From Heterocephalus glaber (lineage: Eukaryota; Chordata; Mammalia; Rodentia; Bathyergidae), in assembly GCF_000247695.1 (NCBI RefSeq), contig NW_004624742.1, forward strand, positions 10,025,574-10,089,573: DNA of 64,000 nucleotides, in the 5' to 3' direction. The translations under genes and the position numbers were made by a program. Numbering within the stretch: the first letter of the stretch is position 1; each line of letters opens with the position of its first letter. The notes under the pieces are model-generated. The model searched no databases. It saw only the letters and a list, made by a program, of their open reading frames with translations, and was not told the origin of the DNA. Positions 1 through 12,042 of this stretch are shown here, one piece after another.

Positions 1-1400
1 TCCATGTTTAATACCCAACTGAAGTGGTAAGCTTATTAATCCTTATTAAATATACTCAAAGGTACCCATGGAAGCACAAATAGAATAAACTGATTGAAAG
101 TATGCGATGTGGCTAAGTTTGCCTGCTTGAATTGTTAGGCTTGTCTTGTCTTCTTTTAAAGGCTACAGACAAACTGATTGGAGAAAAATAAATAAAGAAA
201 AAAATAAAGGCTACAGCCAAAAAAAAGTTAATTTCCATGAACTAAAATATAGCCCTTTATTCTTTCTACTTGATTTTGTAATACTAAATAGATATGCACG
301 ATATTCAAATAATAAACAACCAGTAGGCTACAGGTACCAACCAATCAGAATAAGCACAGAGAGAGTCCAGACGTGCCTGTCATTAAGCTTTAGTTGTTGG
401 GTGACAGGGAGTTTTGAAAGGGACACTGTGGTAACCAGGACAGTGTGAGTAAGGGAAATGCTTTGAGGTCTTCTGGATTCTGCTTTTGACGAAGCATCAC
501 AATTGGGACGGTGCCACAAGGACGTGTACTTCTGTGTCCCTTACTTCTCTGGTTATGGCCAATCACGGACAAGCTATATTTTAAGATTGCTAATTTCTCA
601 AAGTGGGGGACAGCGCTAGTATTGTTCATGTAAAAATTAATAAATATCCTTTGTATTTCTTTCAAGTAACACCAACAACCTCTCGTTTTTCGCATAAAGA
701 AGAAACTATACATTTTGAAGGAATTGGGCAGGTAAGGAATGATTACATGAAATTAGCTTGTTCTGTGTGTGCCAGAAGCAAACACACTGCCAAGCAAATG
801 TAAAACCAGATCCTGCACTGGAGCTGACAACACCCGCAACCCCTGCTCCTCTTCCCATCTCTCCCCCGCATCCCTGGATCTTCTCAGCACCGCTGTCGTT
901 AACTCGTTCTTGGGCTGGACGGAGACTTGAGCTTTGGCAGCAGTACTGTTGTCAGGAATTCCTGCAAAGCAGATCCAGTCTGGTGTAGGCACTGGGCTTC
1001 ATTTTCATGTTTTTGTTTTTCTGGTCTTTAAAGGCAAATTCTTTACAGATGCAGTAAGACTAGAGCTTGATAAACAGAACAAATGCTATTTTAAACAGCA
1101 TAATGATAATAATTTAATCAAATGTGATTTGCTTTTACTAACTTTACTGGCTCTTTCATTTTGAAAAGTGGCCATGTGAATGGTTTGCCTTTTGTATTTA
1201 ATGAGGGAAGAGATAAATTATTGTAGGAGCAGAGGACTAATAATGACTCTCATTCCCACACTGTTTCATAGAACAGTCAGCCCACACTGCCATTACAACT
1301 GACTGCCCTGAAACTCAGCCATCTTGATAAAGCCATAGGTGACACTGGGCCTGTTCCTTCTGCTGAACCTTGAGATACAGTCTCCATCAGTCAGAGCAAC
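1..1400. other. Unique non-coding sequence, nothing recognised
   Basis: Short frames on both strands lack any family resemblance. The sequence at 830-930 is somewhat richer in C and G than its surroundings but shows no CpG cluster. I see no repeat, RNA gene or splice-framed exon here. Confidence 0.5.
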
Positions 1401-1404
1401 GCTA

Positions 1405-1530
1405 ACATTTACATGGTGCCTAAAAATTTGCAAACTCTTTCACCAACATGCATTCCTTTTGACCTTTTTCCTCCCATTTCACAGATCCTGTGAGTACAAC
1501 TAACTTAAAACATAAGTAAAGGTTAACACT
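1405..1530 (-). repeat. Probable MIR-family SINE fragment, antisense
   Basis: The run 'cccatttcacagatcctgtg' and the preceding 'catggtgcc...gcaaactctttcac' resemble the antisense core of MIR/MIR3 (cattttacagatgaggaa). It is heavily diverged, as expected for an element that predates the mammalian radiation. It could be another old CORE-SINE. Confidence 0.4.
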
Positions 1531-4000
1531 AGACCCGAAGCCTTCCACAGTTAAACTCCCTCCTCTACACCATAACATGTAGTGCATTAACCTAACTAGC
1601 TCAGGCAGTTACATTACATGGCAGTCCATGCTGTGATTCTGAAAAGAACAGAATCATGCTCATTCCTAAATTCTACTTTCTCATACCACAGGCCATCTTA
1701 AAAAGAAAACATGGCTAAACAACAACTCACCATTAAATCTGCAAACCTCCTGGGTGAACAGATTTTGCCAGGATATTGAGTAGGAATGATTCAAATGAGA
1801 AAACTTCATGCACTCACACCTAAGGGACCCTTTGTACTTTTACGGGGTTGTGACCACAGAAGTGCCTACTGCTACCTCCTCTGACAAGAATATTATTTCC
1901 AAACAGTGTACAAATGCAGGACTGGGCCATCAGCATTTGTGAGTTTAAAACATTTCATTCTGCTGGAACTTAAAGCTCATGGATCAATTGTCCATGTTTT
2001 ATATCTGCCTTTTTTAATCTAAGACTAACTTTATCAAACACGAACTTCTAAACTAATTTAATAATCTGAATTCCAGACTCTGAAGCCACATACTAAATCA
2101 AACAGGCCATGGATTGGTAAAATATGAGTGATAAAGTCAGAACACAGTCTTGATTCTCTAAAACTGATACTAAACAAAGAAGAGTGGCAGGGAATGGGCT
2201 GGGGTAGAGGTAGAGAATAAAAGGAGGCATAAGTTGTAATAAATTCTGCCCACCCACCTACTCCTTGAGCCCCCTAAAAACTGCTTTGAAAAAGAAAAAA
2301 GTGACTAGTAAGTTTATTTATGCTTTTTAAAAAGCACTGTCAATCCCAATTTATCAGTTACTGTCTTGTGACAATTTATTCATTGTTCACTGTTAGAAGC
2401 CAGAAGTTACATAGAAATGCATGATTGGTGATAGCTTCTCTATTTCAATATGGTATAATAGAGATAACACAGTGCCCAAAAGCTCTGCAGCCGACTTTTT
2501 GTCTGCTTTGTCTTTTTTCATTACTCTATCAGAATCTTCATTTAATATAATCCAAAAAAGCAAGGTAATTGCTTCACTTATCGGTTATCATCGCTCTCGC
2601 ATACTTATCGTGTCAAAATTATTTATGTGGATAGGCCAGGTTGATCTTGCTGCATTCAGAAGCTTAAAATTTGAATAACTGTTCTGCCAGTTAGGTTATC
2701 AAAATTGCAGCATAAGCAATGAGCTTCTGTTTCTGGATGTTGGAGTGGGGAAAAGGAATCTCCTCCTGGATGTGCTGGGTGGGTAGGGGGAACTGGGCTG
2801 GGGAGGGTCTCAGAACCAGCTCTTGGTGAAAGGACAGAAGAAATGAAGAGAAAAACTGAAGATTCATCATGTAGATCTATGACAAAATAAAAAACAAATG
2901 CAGGCAATTGGATCCTGCCGTTCAGTGTTATTTTTCCTCAACAATGTCCTCAGAATGAGCAATGCAATTACTCTGAAAGGCAAGATGAACATCTCATCCT
3001 TGGTCCTCCTCATTCCTCCCTCCCCTTTCACAACTCTCCATAGATGAATGTTTCAGTATGCATTTTTCTGCTTGTTAATCATTTGTCAATTGTTAAGGCA
3101 TTTTGTCGCTTTAAAGACATATTAAGCTACCATGAAATGTGGCAGGTTTTCAGTCTCTAAGCAAATATTTATTTCTACAAAATAATTTTGGTAGATAAGC
3201 CTTGTTTTGAGGTATCTCAGTCTCCTCTCTCTCTCTCTCTCTCTTTCCCCATCACACATGTTGATGACAAATATAGATTACCTTAGAGTTTTATTCATTT
3301 GCAGCTCAACATTAGAGACTGCAAATTTACTAATAGAAAATGGTTACATAAATATAAAGTTTAGTTCTTGCCAATTTTTACAAGATCTCTTGCTAAAAGT
3401 CTGAGAATCAATGGAAATTTTCTCTCCCCATCCTTCAAGAGCCACTAACCCACTCAAATGTCCTATATTGGAATAGAAAGCATTTGTGAAAGTCTCCCCA
3501 GTACAATGGGCCCTCCTCATAGCCAGCCCTCTATGGTCATAACCACTCAAGCCATGTTTGGAGCTGATGAATGATATTCTTGCGATTGTCATAAAATCAT
3601 CTTGAGCTATGTAAGTGGTACTTTGTAATGTATTTCTCACTCTCTCAATGTGGTTGTTGATACTTTTTAAGATACTGCCACACTACTACCTAGACTCTAA
3701 TCTCAATAAAATATTTATTGGGACCAATTGTCAATTTATTTCCTAACATACAATTCGTCCTTTGTTGGAGTTTTAATTTCCCACTTACAGTAGTTTGCCA
3801 TGGTGCTGGAACCATATGAAAGAGCACAAAGTTCATAACTGTGTTTTGATTCTGTTAAGAATCTAACACCGTGTGAATAGATTTGAAGAAAGGTCAGCAC
3901 CTAGGGAAATGGCCAATATACCAGTGGCTAAGAGAGTGGCTGGTGTATAATATGCACTGAAATGTATTACATGAATTAATACATGAAGGAAGGAATAGAC
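1531..4000. other. Unique non-coding sequence, nothing recognised apart from a CT run
   Basis: No coding family, RNA gene or interspersed repeat is visible apart from the CT microsatellite at 3225-3247. The sequence is AT-rich with scattered short frames that lack codon structure. Confidence 0.45.
3225..3247. repeat. (CT)n microsatellite
   Basis: About ten uninterrupted CT units are followed by TTTCCCC. It is a simple sequence repeat with no repeat body beside it. Confidence 0.9.
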
Positions 4001-4199
4001 TTTGTTCTAAACGTCAGCCTTCAAAATGCCACTCATCATTCAACAAACATCAAGCACCTACCAGCTAACAGGCCTTGTCTGGGGCCTCTCCCACTTCTTA
4101 GTCCTTTATATGCTGCTCCCTTATCACACAGCACATTGCTTTATGGCTCCAGTAACACTGATACATTTTACCTTGTGTTGTTGCTCTACACAACACATG

Positions 4200-4335
4200 T
4201 ATTCTGTCTTGTGCTATGATTTTAAAGTTTAAGTCAGAGATTGTGTCTATATACTTTATTACCTCCATAATGACTGATAAAGTGCCTTGTACACATTAAG
4301 CATAAGTAAATAACTAGTAAAAGGAGGAACGGATT
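4200..4335 (+). repeat. L2 LINE 3' end fragment
   Basis: The order 'gtcagagattgtgtctat', 'aaagtgccttgtacacatta' and 'gcataagtaaataact' follows the L2 3' end (gcagggactgtgtct...cagtgcctggcacatagta...caataaat). The copy is old and diverged. A short antisense L2-like scrap (attcaacaaacatcaagcac) lies at 4038-4065. Confidence 0.5.
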
Positions 4336-4604
4336 ACTTAACATTATAGGCAGCTTTAGAACCAAGCTGTCAGTATAGGGCTTCTACCTCAAGCACACCT
4401 TGCTCCTTTAGCTATTTGTACAGTCCATGTTTCCAACCTCACTCTTTATGATGTGTCTACATACACTGAAATCTGACTGATGCATGCAGGTGGAAATGTT
4501 AATGAAAACCTATTCAATGCTGTCTTTTAAGAGATGAGACAAGTAAATTATTTACACTGAAGTTCAGCTTGCCTTTAATGCAAGTTCACTACATTGTTTA
4601 TTTG

Positions 4605-4755
4605 TTAATTTACTTGTTCAGCAAATAGGTTTTGACCATGGGCCGAGCACTGTGCAGCTGCTAAGACTGAGGGGTAAAAAATACTTTCTCTGCCCTTGAA
4701 GGGTTTGGAGTCTACAGAGGGAGAAATAACCATAAACAAATAATTATACAGTTTA
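4605..4755 (-). repeat. L2 LINE 3' end fragment, antisense
   Basis: The sequence reads 'ttcagcaaataggttttgac', 'gagcactgtgcagctgcta', then 'ctctgcccttgaagggttt' and 'gagggagaaataaccataaa'. This is the familiar order of the reverse complement of the L2 3' end. Confidence 0.6.
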
Positions 4756-4757
4756 AA

Positions 4758-4870
4758 TCTGTATTTGCTACTTGCTAGTTATGTGGCCTTGAGCAATTCA
4801 GGTAGCTTCTCAGGACCTCAGCTTCATCAACTGGGTAAATAAGATTGAGGTTGTGCCCCTGTGATGTACT
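4758..4870 (+). repeat. MIR SINE fragment
   Basis: 'ctacttgctagttatgtggc' and 'cttgagcaattc' followed by 'gacctcagcttcatcaactg' matches the MIR core (acttactagctgtgtgaccttgggcaa...cctcagtttcctcatctg). It abuts the antisense L2 relic immediately upstream. Confidence 0.75.
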
Positions 4871-6850
4871 TGTTACTTCACAGTGCAGTGACCTGGAGGA
4901 AAAGACACTCAACAAGCACTGGTTGTATCTGGCTGTATACAACACCCAAAGAACACAAAAGACTGAAATCAATTCAAAATGTGAGTCAAGAAATCTTTCC
5001 CAAAGTTCAGACTAAGATGGAGAATTTGCAAGATAAGGAAGGAAAAGAAATAGATTCCAAAGAATCATTAGATACAAAGGCCAGAAAATTTGAAGGATCC
5101 CATCAAATCGTGAATCAATATATACATTAATTACTAGCTGGGGACTCAACTAGTTAATTCTCCCCCGAATCATTCCACGATTGCTTTCCCCAATTCACAT
5201 TTGCAAGGGCCTATTTTCCTTCTTAATGAGAATACCTTGTATCAGTGCCTGTTTTGGTTTATTAGGGTTAATTTTATTTTAAATTCTAGACCAAGGCAGC
5301 CACCACCATATTTGTCATATTCGCAGGTTTTTAATATACATCCTTCATATATATTAAGGAAGAAACTAACATCTAAATAATGACTATGAACATTTTCAAT
5401 TTAATATTACCCTCTTGTGTTATTTGGAGGATCCAGATAACAGCATATATTGGGCAAAAGTGGAGAAATGTGGCCAAAATACAGGTGCCTTAAATTATCT
5501 AGATACTTAACAAGCTATGGATGCTAATTAAGTGGTTATAATAAATAAAATAAATTAAAAGCCCATATTTTCCTTTAAAAACTCTTATTCAGTTTTGGAT
5601 ACTGCATGTTCTGTTGATATAATATATGAGTACACTTTTCCTCTACTCATTATTGCCATTTCTGTCTAAGACTGTCTAAAACATATCTGGGTTAAGGTAA
5701 TCAGTATGCACTGCTTTTTTTCTCTACTTAAAAGGTCATTCATTCTCAAACAATTTTTTATTGCCTTTTAAAGATAGTTACTTCACTGGCTCTTTCCCAG
5801 TGACCTGAGGTCTTGCCAGTCTTCCACAGATCTTCACCTGTTATCATTCTTGGCTCTGTGACTACATCAATTATTTTCTTGGCAAATCCAAGGTAGAAGT
5901 GGTCAAGCCCAACTAACATAAAAATATGTAATGCCCCAAAGTGAATTCTAAGCCAGTTCAAATTGTGCTTTAACTTTGATTTTTATCATATCCCTCTTTA
6001 GTTACGCACATCACTATAGTTACTTTGTTTTGTGATCATGCTCTTCTATACACATATGAATCTGCCAAGAGGCTCAGGGAACAATTTAGAGTCATCCAAA
6101 GCCCTTAACACTATTAAATCCTACTTGATCCATGAAGAATAATTATCAAGGTCTGGGAGCTTGCACGGGAATTTACCTATTTACAGTTAGGTCTATCTAT
6201 TTGTGAACAGCAGACAAGTTTTAGCCAAATTCAGATAATCCTTTAGAGGCATTCTAAAATAGCTATGTATAGTTTCCTAGTTCCCTGCATTTGCCTCCTC
6301 TGTATTTTAAATTAACTTTGAAATAAAAATTCACGTGCAAAAATACATAAATCCTTGAAAGGATTTTTAAAAACCATTTTAAAAACAGGAGAAAGATGAT
6401 AATATTAGCAGACTAGAAAGTTTGATGAAATCTTAGAAGATAGAAGTCAGGTTGGATTATATTGTTAGATGAAGTCTAACAGGGTAAAATAGAACCCAGC
6501 ACAGGGTGGGGGTGTGGTGTAGAGGTGAGAGTCATTTTCCTTCAAAGGTCTCTGAGTGTCCAAGCACGTACAGCAGAAGAGGCTAAGGGGCAGCAACAAG
6601 GGTCTGTAACAAGAAGTCCATTCTCAGAAATCTAGGCTAAGTAGTCCCTATTTCCCCTCTATATATGGAGTATTTGGCTTATTTGGCAGTTGTGGTGCTT
6701 CAAGCCTGTTCCTGTGCTAGAAAGATAAAGTCACTTATCAGTAGAACTTGCCTTTTGACACAGAGCTGAAAGCAGCCCTCCTATTTAGACTAGTGACTTT
6801 GGGCTAAAATGGTCCACTTAACCTCAAAGGCCATGCCAACTCTGTATATT
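4871..6850. other. AT-rich non-coding sequence, nothing recognised
   Basis: The sequence is strongly AT-rich with no supportable gene, RNA or repeat. The 89-codon frame at 4861-5130 overlaps the MIR end and resembles no known protein. Confidence 0.45.
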
Positions 6851-6879
6851 TATGCACAAAAATCAGTGACCAACCAAGA

Positions 6880-8250
6880 CTACCAAGCATTGAAGAGAAA
6901 TCACATAGAATTAAAAAGACCAACATGAATAAATATAAAAACTAACCTTAGAAGAAAGAGTGATAATGTAAGGAATAAAAGAGAACATTAAAAATGTCCA
7001 ATCAGTATCAAAATTCAAGAATATAATGTATTTGTGATATAAAAATAAACCTCTGAATTTTAAAAAATGCATGCATTAAAACTTGAAAAGCAATAATGTA
7101 TAGCATAACTATACAAAAAGGTTCTATATCTATCTGTATATGGGTATTTGAAGATGATAAAACAATGAAAGACCTGATATAATCAAAGAAATAACAAAAG
7201 AAAATAGATAAATGATTTTTCCACAGGAAAACAGTAGTAATCCAATCACTGGTAGACCCCACCAAATGTCAACTTGAAAAATATATTCTAAATACATAGT
7301 TGTAAAAGAAGAGAAAAGCCATAAAAACTTTCAGAAAAGAAAGCAGTTAGGCCAGGCATTTAGCTCAGTGGTACCACGCCTGCCTTACAAGCACAAGGTC
7401 CTGAGTTCAATCCCTGGTACCACAAAAAAAAAAAAAAAAAGAAAAGAAAAAGTAAAAATGCAGTTATACTACTATTAAAGAAATGAGCATCAGATTAACA
7501 TCAATTTTTTAACAGCACAGGTTACTAAAATAATTTTAAGCACAGAATTTTAGATTAAGTATCATTGTAAAGTTTAAGAAAAATAAAGGAATTTTTCTGT
7601 ATAAAAAAATCAGAAAGTTGTCTTCTTGTTTATTTTTTCCAAGAAAAGTGTGGATATACAGTAGTCTAGTAATATGAAGAATAATTCAAGAGAGAGGAAG
7701 AAAAAGAATTTAAGCAGTTTAAACTTACCCTGCAGATAAACTGAAAGAAATCTTAGATTTAATAGTAGACCAAGAAAGTAATGAGTTCAAATAAAAGTAA
7801 ATTAAAGGACTTTATAAAAATTAATTTATATTCATTGAAGGGTAATGTGGATGAGAATAGAGAAGTAAAACAAACTCAAGGTGAAATATAAGTCAAAGTA
7901 AATGCAATATTATTCGGAGCAACTGTTGATATATATGAGTATATAGTATATTTTATATAAAACATGTATTTGCATATGTTTTTTACTTTAGCGTTTGGTA
8001 CAGTAAGAGATTATGGTGTTCTCACCATATGTCTAACCATACCACATGTTCCAGAAAGTAATATTCATGTACTTACAATGTTTAAATATTACTTCAAATT
8101 TTTCTATTTTTAAATCAAACTATAGACAATGTTTGAAAGATTCACTTATGGCTGCAAAACTCAAATGCAAATGGTACAAACATAATATAAATATGTAAGT
8201 GTAAAGTATTGTAATAATGCTTACATGTAAATTTCTTTAAACTCCAGAAA
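6880..8250 (+). repeat. Probable old L1 LINE remnant, A-rich strand
   Basis: The plus strand is A-rich throughout, as L1 sense strands are. The passage around 7487-7560 (gagcatcagattaacatcaa...cagcacagg) resembles the 'gcatcagactaacagcg...' block of old mammalian L1s. It carries an ID insertion at 7350-7452. No open frame survives. The boundaries are approximate. Confidence 0.4.
7350..7452 (+). repeat. ID SINE (tRNA-derived)
   Basis: It has an intact-looking tRNA-like head: A box TTAGCTCAGTGG, B box GAGTTCAATCCC, then GGTACC and a long A-tail interrupted by G. The flanks 'aaagcagtta' (7340-7349) and 'aaatgcagtta' after the tail suggest a target-site duplication, so this is a fairly recent insertion into the older L1. 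Confidence 0.88.
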
Positions 8251-8253
8251 TGT

Positions 8254-8416
8254 GTTTTGTTTGTTTGTTTGTTTGTTTGAGACAGGCTCTCACTACGTAG
8301 TTCAGTCTGGCTTTGAACTCACTATGTATTCCAGGCTGGCCTTGAACTCACAGCGATCCTCCTGCTTCAGCCTACCCAGTGCTGGGATTACAGGCATGCA
8401 CCACCATGACTGGAAA
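8254..8416 (-). repeat. B1 SINE (7SL-derived), antisense
   Basis: It starts with a (GTTT)n/T tract, then GAGACAGGCTCTCACTACGT, 'ccaggctggccttgaactca', 'gatcctcctgcttcagc' and 'gtgctgggattacaggca'. This is the complete reverse complement of a B1 monomer with its Pol III promoter core. An ID element follows directly, back to back. Confidence 0.93.
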
Positions 8417-8429
8417 AACCCCCAAAATT

Positions 8430-8524
8430 GGGCTGGAGATTTAGCTCAGTGGTTCTTCCACCTGCCTCGCAAGCGGAAGGTCCAGAGTTAGATCCTTGGT
8501 TCCAAAAAATACCAAAAAAAAAAA
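8430..8524 (+). repeat. ID SINE
   Basis: The head is GGGCTGGAGATTTAGCTCAG, with the A box intact and a diverged B box (GAGTTAGATCC). The A-rich tail has an internal 'tacc' interruption. Similar A/C tracts on each side (aaaaacccccaaaa before, aaaaaccccaaat after) look like the target duplication. It lies against the antisense B1. Confidence 0.88.
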
Positions 8525-9159
8525 CCCCAAATATGTAAATGTAATAATTCAGGTGGCAGAAGTCAGTAGGGAGGAAGAAAAGAGGAACGCAAGTGTAGGT
8601 GAGCTGGTTTTTCTCCTCTCAACTAGCATGGGGAAAACAAGGTCTAGCTAAAGCCACTGACTATAAAACATAAGTATAATGTTAAGTAATAAAAAAAAAA
8701 AAAAATTAAGGTAACAACAAAAACCCCCCGACAATCTGATTTTAGAGGGAAGAGAGAAAAGGGGAAAAATATTAAGTGCATCAAATTTCTCATCTTTCTT
8801 CTGAAAATCAATAAATATTATCTAAAATCTTAAGAAAAATCAAGACTATAATATATTATTTAGAAGTATTTTGGTGAATGTCAGAATACCAAAAAAAGAA
8901 ACGGTTAAAATTATTGCCTTTGGAAGTCTTTGGAGATCAAGAGGCAACAATGAGGATATTTTTTATTTTTTATTCATTTCCCTTCTATACACATTTGTGT
9001 ATACAAATGTATATGCTTATAATGTATATACATCACTACATGTGCATATAACATTTTAAAATAAAATTTTAAAATAAAAACATTCCACTGGGGCTCACAT
9101 GATAGATATTTAATTACCTGTAAGCAGAATGAGCAGAGAAATTTACTAGTATCTCTAGT

Positions 9160-9340
9160 CAGCATCTTTTGGAGCACCTACTTTGTGCTAAGTCTAGGTC
9201 TTACTGATAAATCAGAAAGACACGGCTTCTATCATGACAGCTTACTATCTGTCCTCAAAGACAGACACTAAACAAATAATTACACAAATAAATTGACAAT
9301 TATACCTGTATTAAGTGCTATGAAAGATAAGGGTAAATAT
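9160..9340 (-). repeat. L2 LINE 3' end fragment, antisense
   Basis: 'ggagcacctactttgtgcta', then 'gacacggcttctatcatga' and 'actaaacaaataattac' follow the reverse complement of the L2 3' UTR (gagcacctactatgtgcca...ccctgccctcatgga...aacaaataa). Confidence 0.65.
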
Positions 9341-10800
9341 GAAAATACAAAGGAAGAATTTAAGGTTCAGAGATCAGGTTCCTTTAGGAGAAAAATCAAG
9401 TTTCACAAAATCTGATTTATTGGTACTAATATTATCAGCAGGTAGGAAATATCCAATAAGACATGGTTGTCTAACTAAAAGCAGCTAAAGTAGCTCCCAC
9501 TTAAGCAAAGTTTTGCCCCTTACTTTCCATAACTCTAATCAGAAAGAAAAGTGTGAACAGATCTTCATGGTTTTAAGGTTTCTGAACTGAAGAAATTTCC
9601 CCTCCCAAAAATGAATCAAATCACTCAAGTTTTTAAAAAATAATATATTGAAAGCTGACAATTTTGGAATCTGCTGTGAGACTAAGTAAAAATCAACCCA
9701 CTGTGACATTTGACAAAAGCATAGTATTGCCAGAGCTGTCAAGAGCTTCAAGTGGTGAAGGAAGTAATTGGATCTCCTGCACTTAAAAACTATTTACTTA
9801 CCATTTTCATCAGTGTTCACGCGCATAAACTAAGAGTGAGAGCAGAAAGCATATTTTTATTCAACCTGTATCCAACCAAGATATAGGGTAGAGTGTGAGA
9901 GCAGATCTTGTGACAGGGAAACCTGTTCTTAGTGGAAGAAGAGTTTCAGGGAGCACAAAAGAAGAAAACATTAAATGATTAGAAGACCGTTTTGTAATTT
10001 CATGAAAGTGCCACTTTTGGTGGTTTAAACAGTTGGGCCTTCTAACGTATTATGTCAGGACTGATGTGGTACATCTAACGGTAGACCACAGGACCCCAGA
10101 ATGGGCTACAATGAGCCTGACCTCTTCCTTACACCCCCTGGCTCTTAGAGCCCAGTTCCACACCATTTGCACACACCATCCCCAGCATTCATATCCATTT
10201 TTGGTGTTCCTGGTTTGGCAACCTGTTAAACTCAACCATTTGCTCAGACTAAGTTAGCAAACTGGGTCACTTTGTTACGGGTTGTCCCTTTTAGAAAGTA
10301 GCAATGTTCATTCCCAGCTGGAAGCGCCATGTAAGCAGATGTAATTCACAGAATACGCAGAACAAGTTCATTCTTGTGTGACCCAAGTGATGTCAACCAA
10401 GCAAAAAGTTTTCCTTCCTGCAATTCAAGTTGTATTTCAATATGTATACCATTGTTCTCAAAACAACAGGTGTAATAATAGGTATATCAAAGCCTTTGAA
10501 CATAAAGAAACCAACAGATAGGAAATTTCTGACAGCCTCTATGCGGTTCTCGGTCACGTGTATTTTGCCAAACCTTAGAAAACTAAAGCTAGGACAATAA
10601 TTTTCAAAGAGAGTTAAATTACAGATTGGCTTTCTTGGGAAACTCAAAGAGAAAGCAGCATTCATTTCTCAATGTTAGTGGCTTATTTGTTCTTCTTGGG
10701 GCTCAAAGATTTTTTTTAAATCATTTCTAGCTTCATGACCATGCTCAGGGTTTTTTCTTTGAAGAATATCTGATTTTTTATGATAGCTTTTCCAAGAAAC
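9341..10800. other. Non-coding sequence, nothing recognised
   Basis: Several frames of 60-90 codons overlap on both strands (for example 10393-10665 minus) without family resemblance or conserved motifs. No repeat could be named. Confidence 0.45.
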
Positions 10801-10804
10801 GTGT

Positions 10805-10985
10805 GCAGTGTTTACCAGATGCCAGGCCATTGTTTATATGCTTTGCATATATTAAGTCATATAACCTTCATATAAGCCTAGAAAGTTGTTATTCCGAGAG
10901 GTTGTGTATAACCTGCCCAAGGTCAGGTAATCAGGTAGCAAAGCTAGTAATTGTACCAGAGTAAGCTGTCTCTAAGATCTCTAAC
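10805..10985 (-). repeat. MIR SINE, antisense
   Basis: 'gatgccaggccattgtttat', 'ttaagtcatataaccttcat', 'cctgcccaaggtcaggtaat' and 'agcaaagctagtaat' follow the antisense MIR order (gtgccaggcactgtt...cattaatcctcacaa...cttgcccaaggtcacacag). Confidence 0.7.
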
Positions 10986-11857
10986 GTGTAAAGCGTGTCT
11001 TGTAAGTAAATGTCATATTTTCACTCAACTTTCATTATTGTTTCATCAATGTTTATCTTGAGACTTGTGATCCTCAAGTGTCAGTGATTCCTCTACCACT
11101 TGAACATTTCCCCCCTTTCCCTTGGCTCCCTCTACCTGCATTTCCGGCCTGCCTGTCAAATAGTTAATGATCTGTATACAAACACTTACATGAACTAGTG
11201 GAGCTCAGCCTTTAAAAGAATCCTAGGGGAATTCTTTAAAGACTCTTTTACAATATGAATAATCATCCCTTAACTTATTCATCTGTAAATTTTTGGTTTC
11301 ATTTAGTAGATTTTCTTCAGGCAGGACCAATTACATTTTGCTCTTGTTTTGTTTTGTTTTGTTCTGCTTTCAGCTCTTCTCAGATGTATCAGCTTTGCTT
11401 TGCCATTTTGTGATCCAAGAAACCTATTATTTTAATGTCCACAACAACCACTCCTTTTATAGATTATAAAAGTAAAAGATTTGCAGTACAAAAATTCTTT
11501 GTTAGGGACTATTTCTCATGAAATGAAAATTTGTGCCCCTTTACTGACTTGGAATGCTTATTTGTTCAGACACAAGACAATGGAAATAAAATCTAAGTGT
11601 CCAAAATATTATTTCTATCCATTTTAATTTTGTCAGGCTGGACCCAGCCTCCATAGCAGACCAAATTAAACTTATTTCAACTCACTTCTTATTTGTCAGG
11701 AAAAATTGCCACTCTATTTCTTTGGATTTTTGAGCAAATATCAGCTTGTCCTGATTGCTACAATTCCCACTTTGGCTTGTCTATCAGCTCTAAGAGATCC
11801 ACCTTCTAGAAGCTTTAGTTTTCTAAAATTAGGAACCAAAACCAGACTAAAACAAAA
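10986..11857. other. Non-coding sequence with a short (TTTTG)n run
   Basis: The only named feature is a (TTTTG)n run at 11344-11364. The rest has no gene, RNA or repeat that I can support up to the assembly gap. Confidence 0.45.
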
Positions 11858-11957
11858 NNNNNNNNNNNNNNNNNNNNNNNNNNNNNNNNNNNNNNNNNNN
11901 NNNNNNNNNNNNNNNNNNNNNNNNNNNNNNNNNNNNNNNNNNNNNNNNNNNNNNNNN
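11858..11957. other. Assembly gap (100 N)
   Basis: Exactly 100 ambiguous bases, the conventional placeholder for a gap of unknown size. It falls where the T-rich (antisense A) tail of the ID element at 11958 would lie. Open frames drawn across it are artefacts. Confidence 0.98.
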
Positions 11958-12042
11958 TTTTTTTTTGGTGCCGGGGATCAAACTCAGATCCTTCCACTTG
12001 TGCAGCAGGTGGAGAAACCACTGAGCTAAATCCCCGGCCCAT
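11958..12042 (-). repeat. ID SINE, antisense, tail cut by the assembly gap
   Basis: Reading the minus strand gives GGGCCGGGGATTTAGCTCAG, then the B box region and GGCACC before the A-tail. The tail runs into the gap. It belongs to the same recent ID group as 15131 and 39185. Confidence 0.9.

Noticed and set aside
7350..7452. tRNA genes at the ID heads (here and at 8430, 15131, 19404, 39185 and minus-strand copies)
   Set aside because: A and B boxes are present but the sequence ends in GGTACC plus A-tail with flanking duplications, so these are SINEs and not functional tRNAs.
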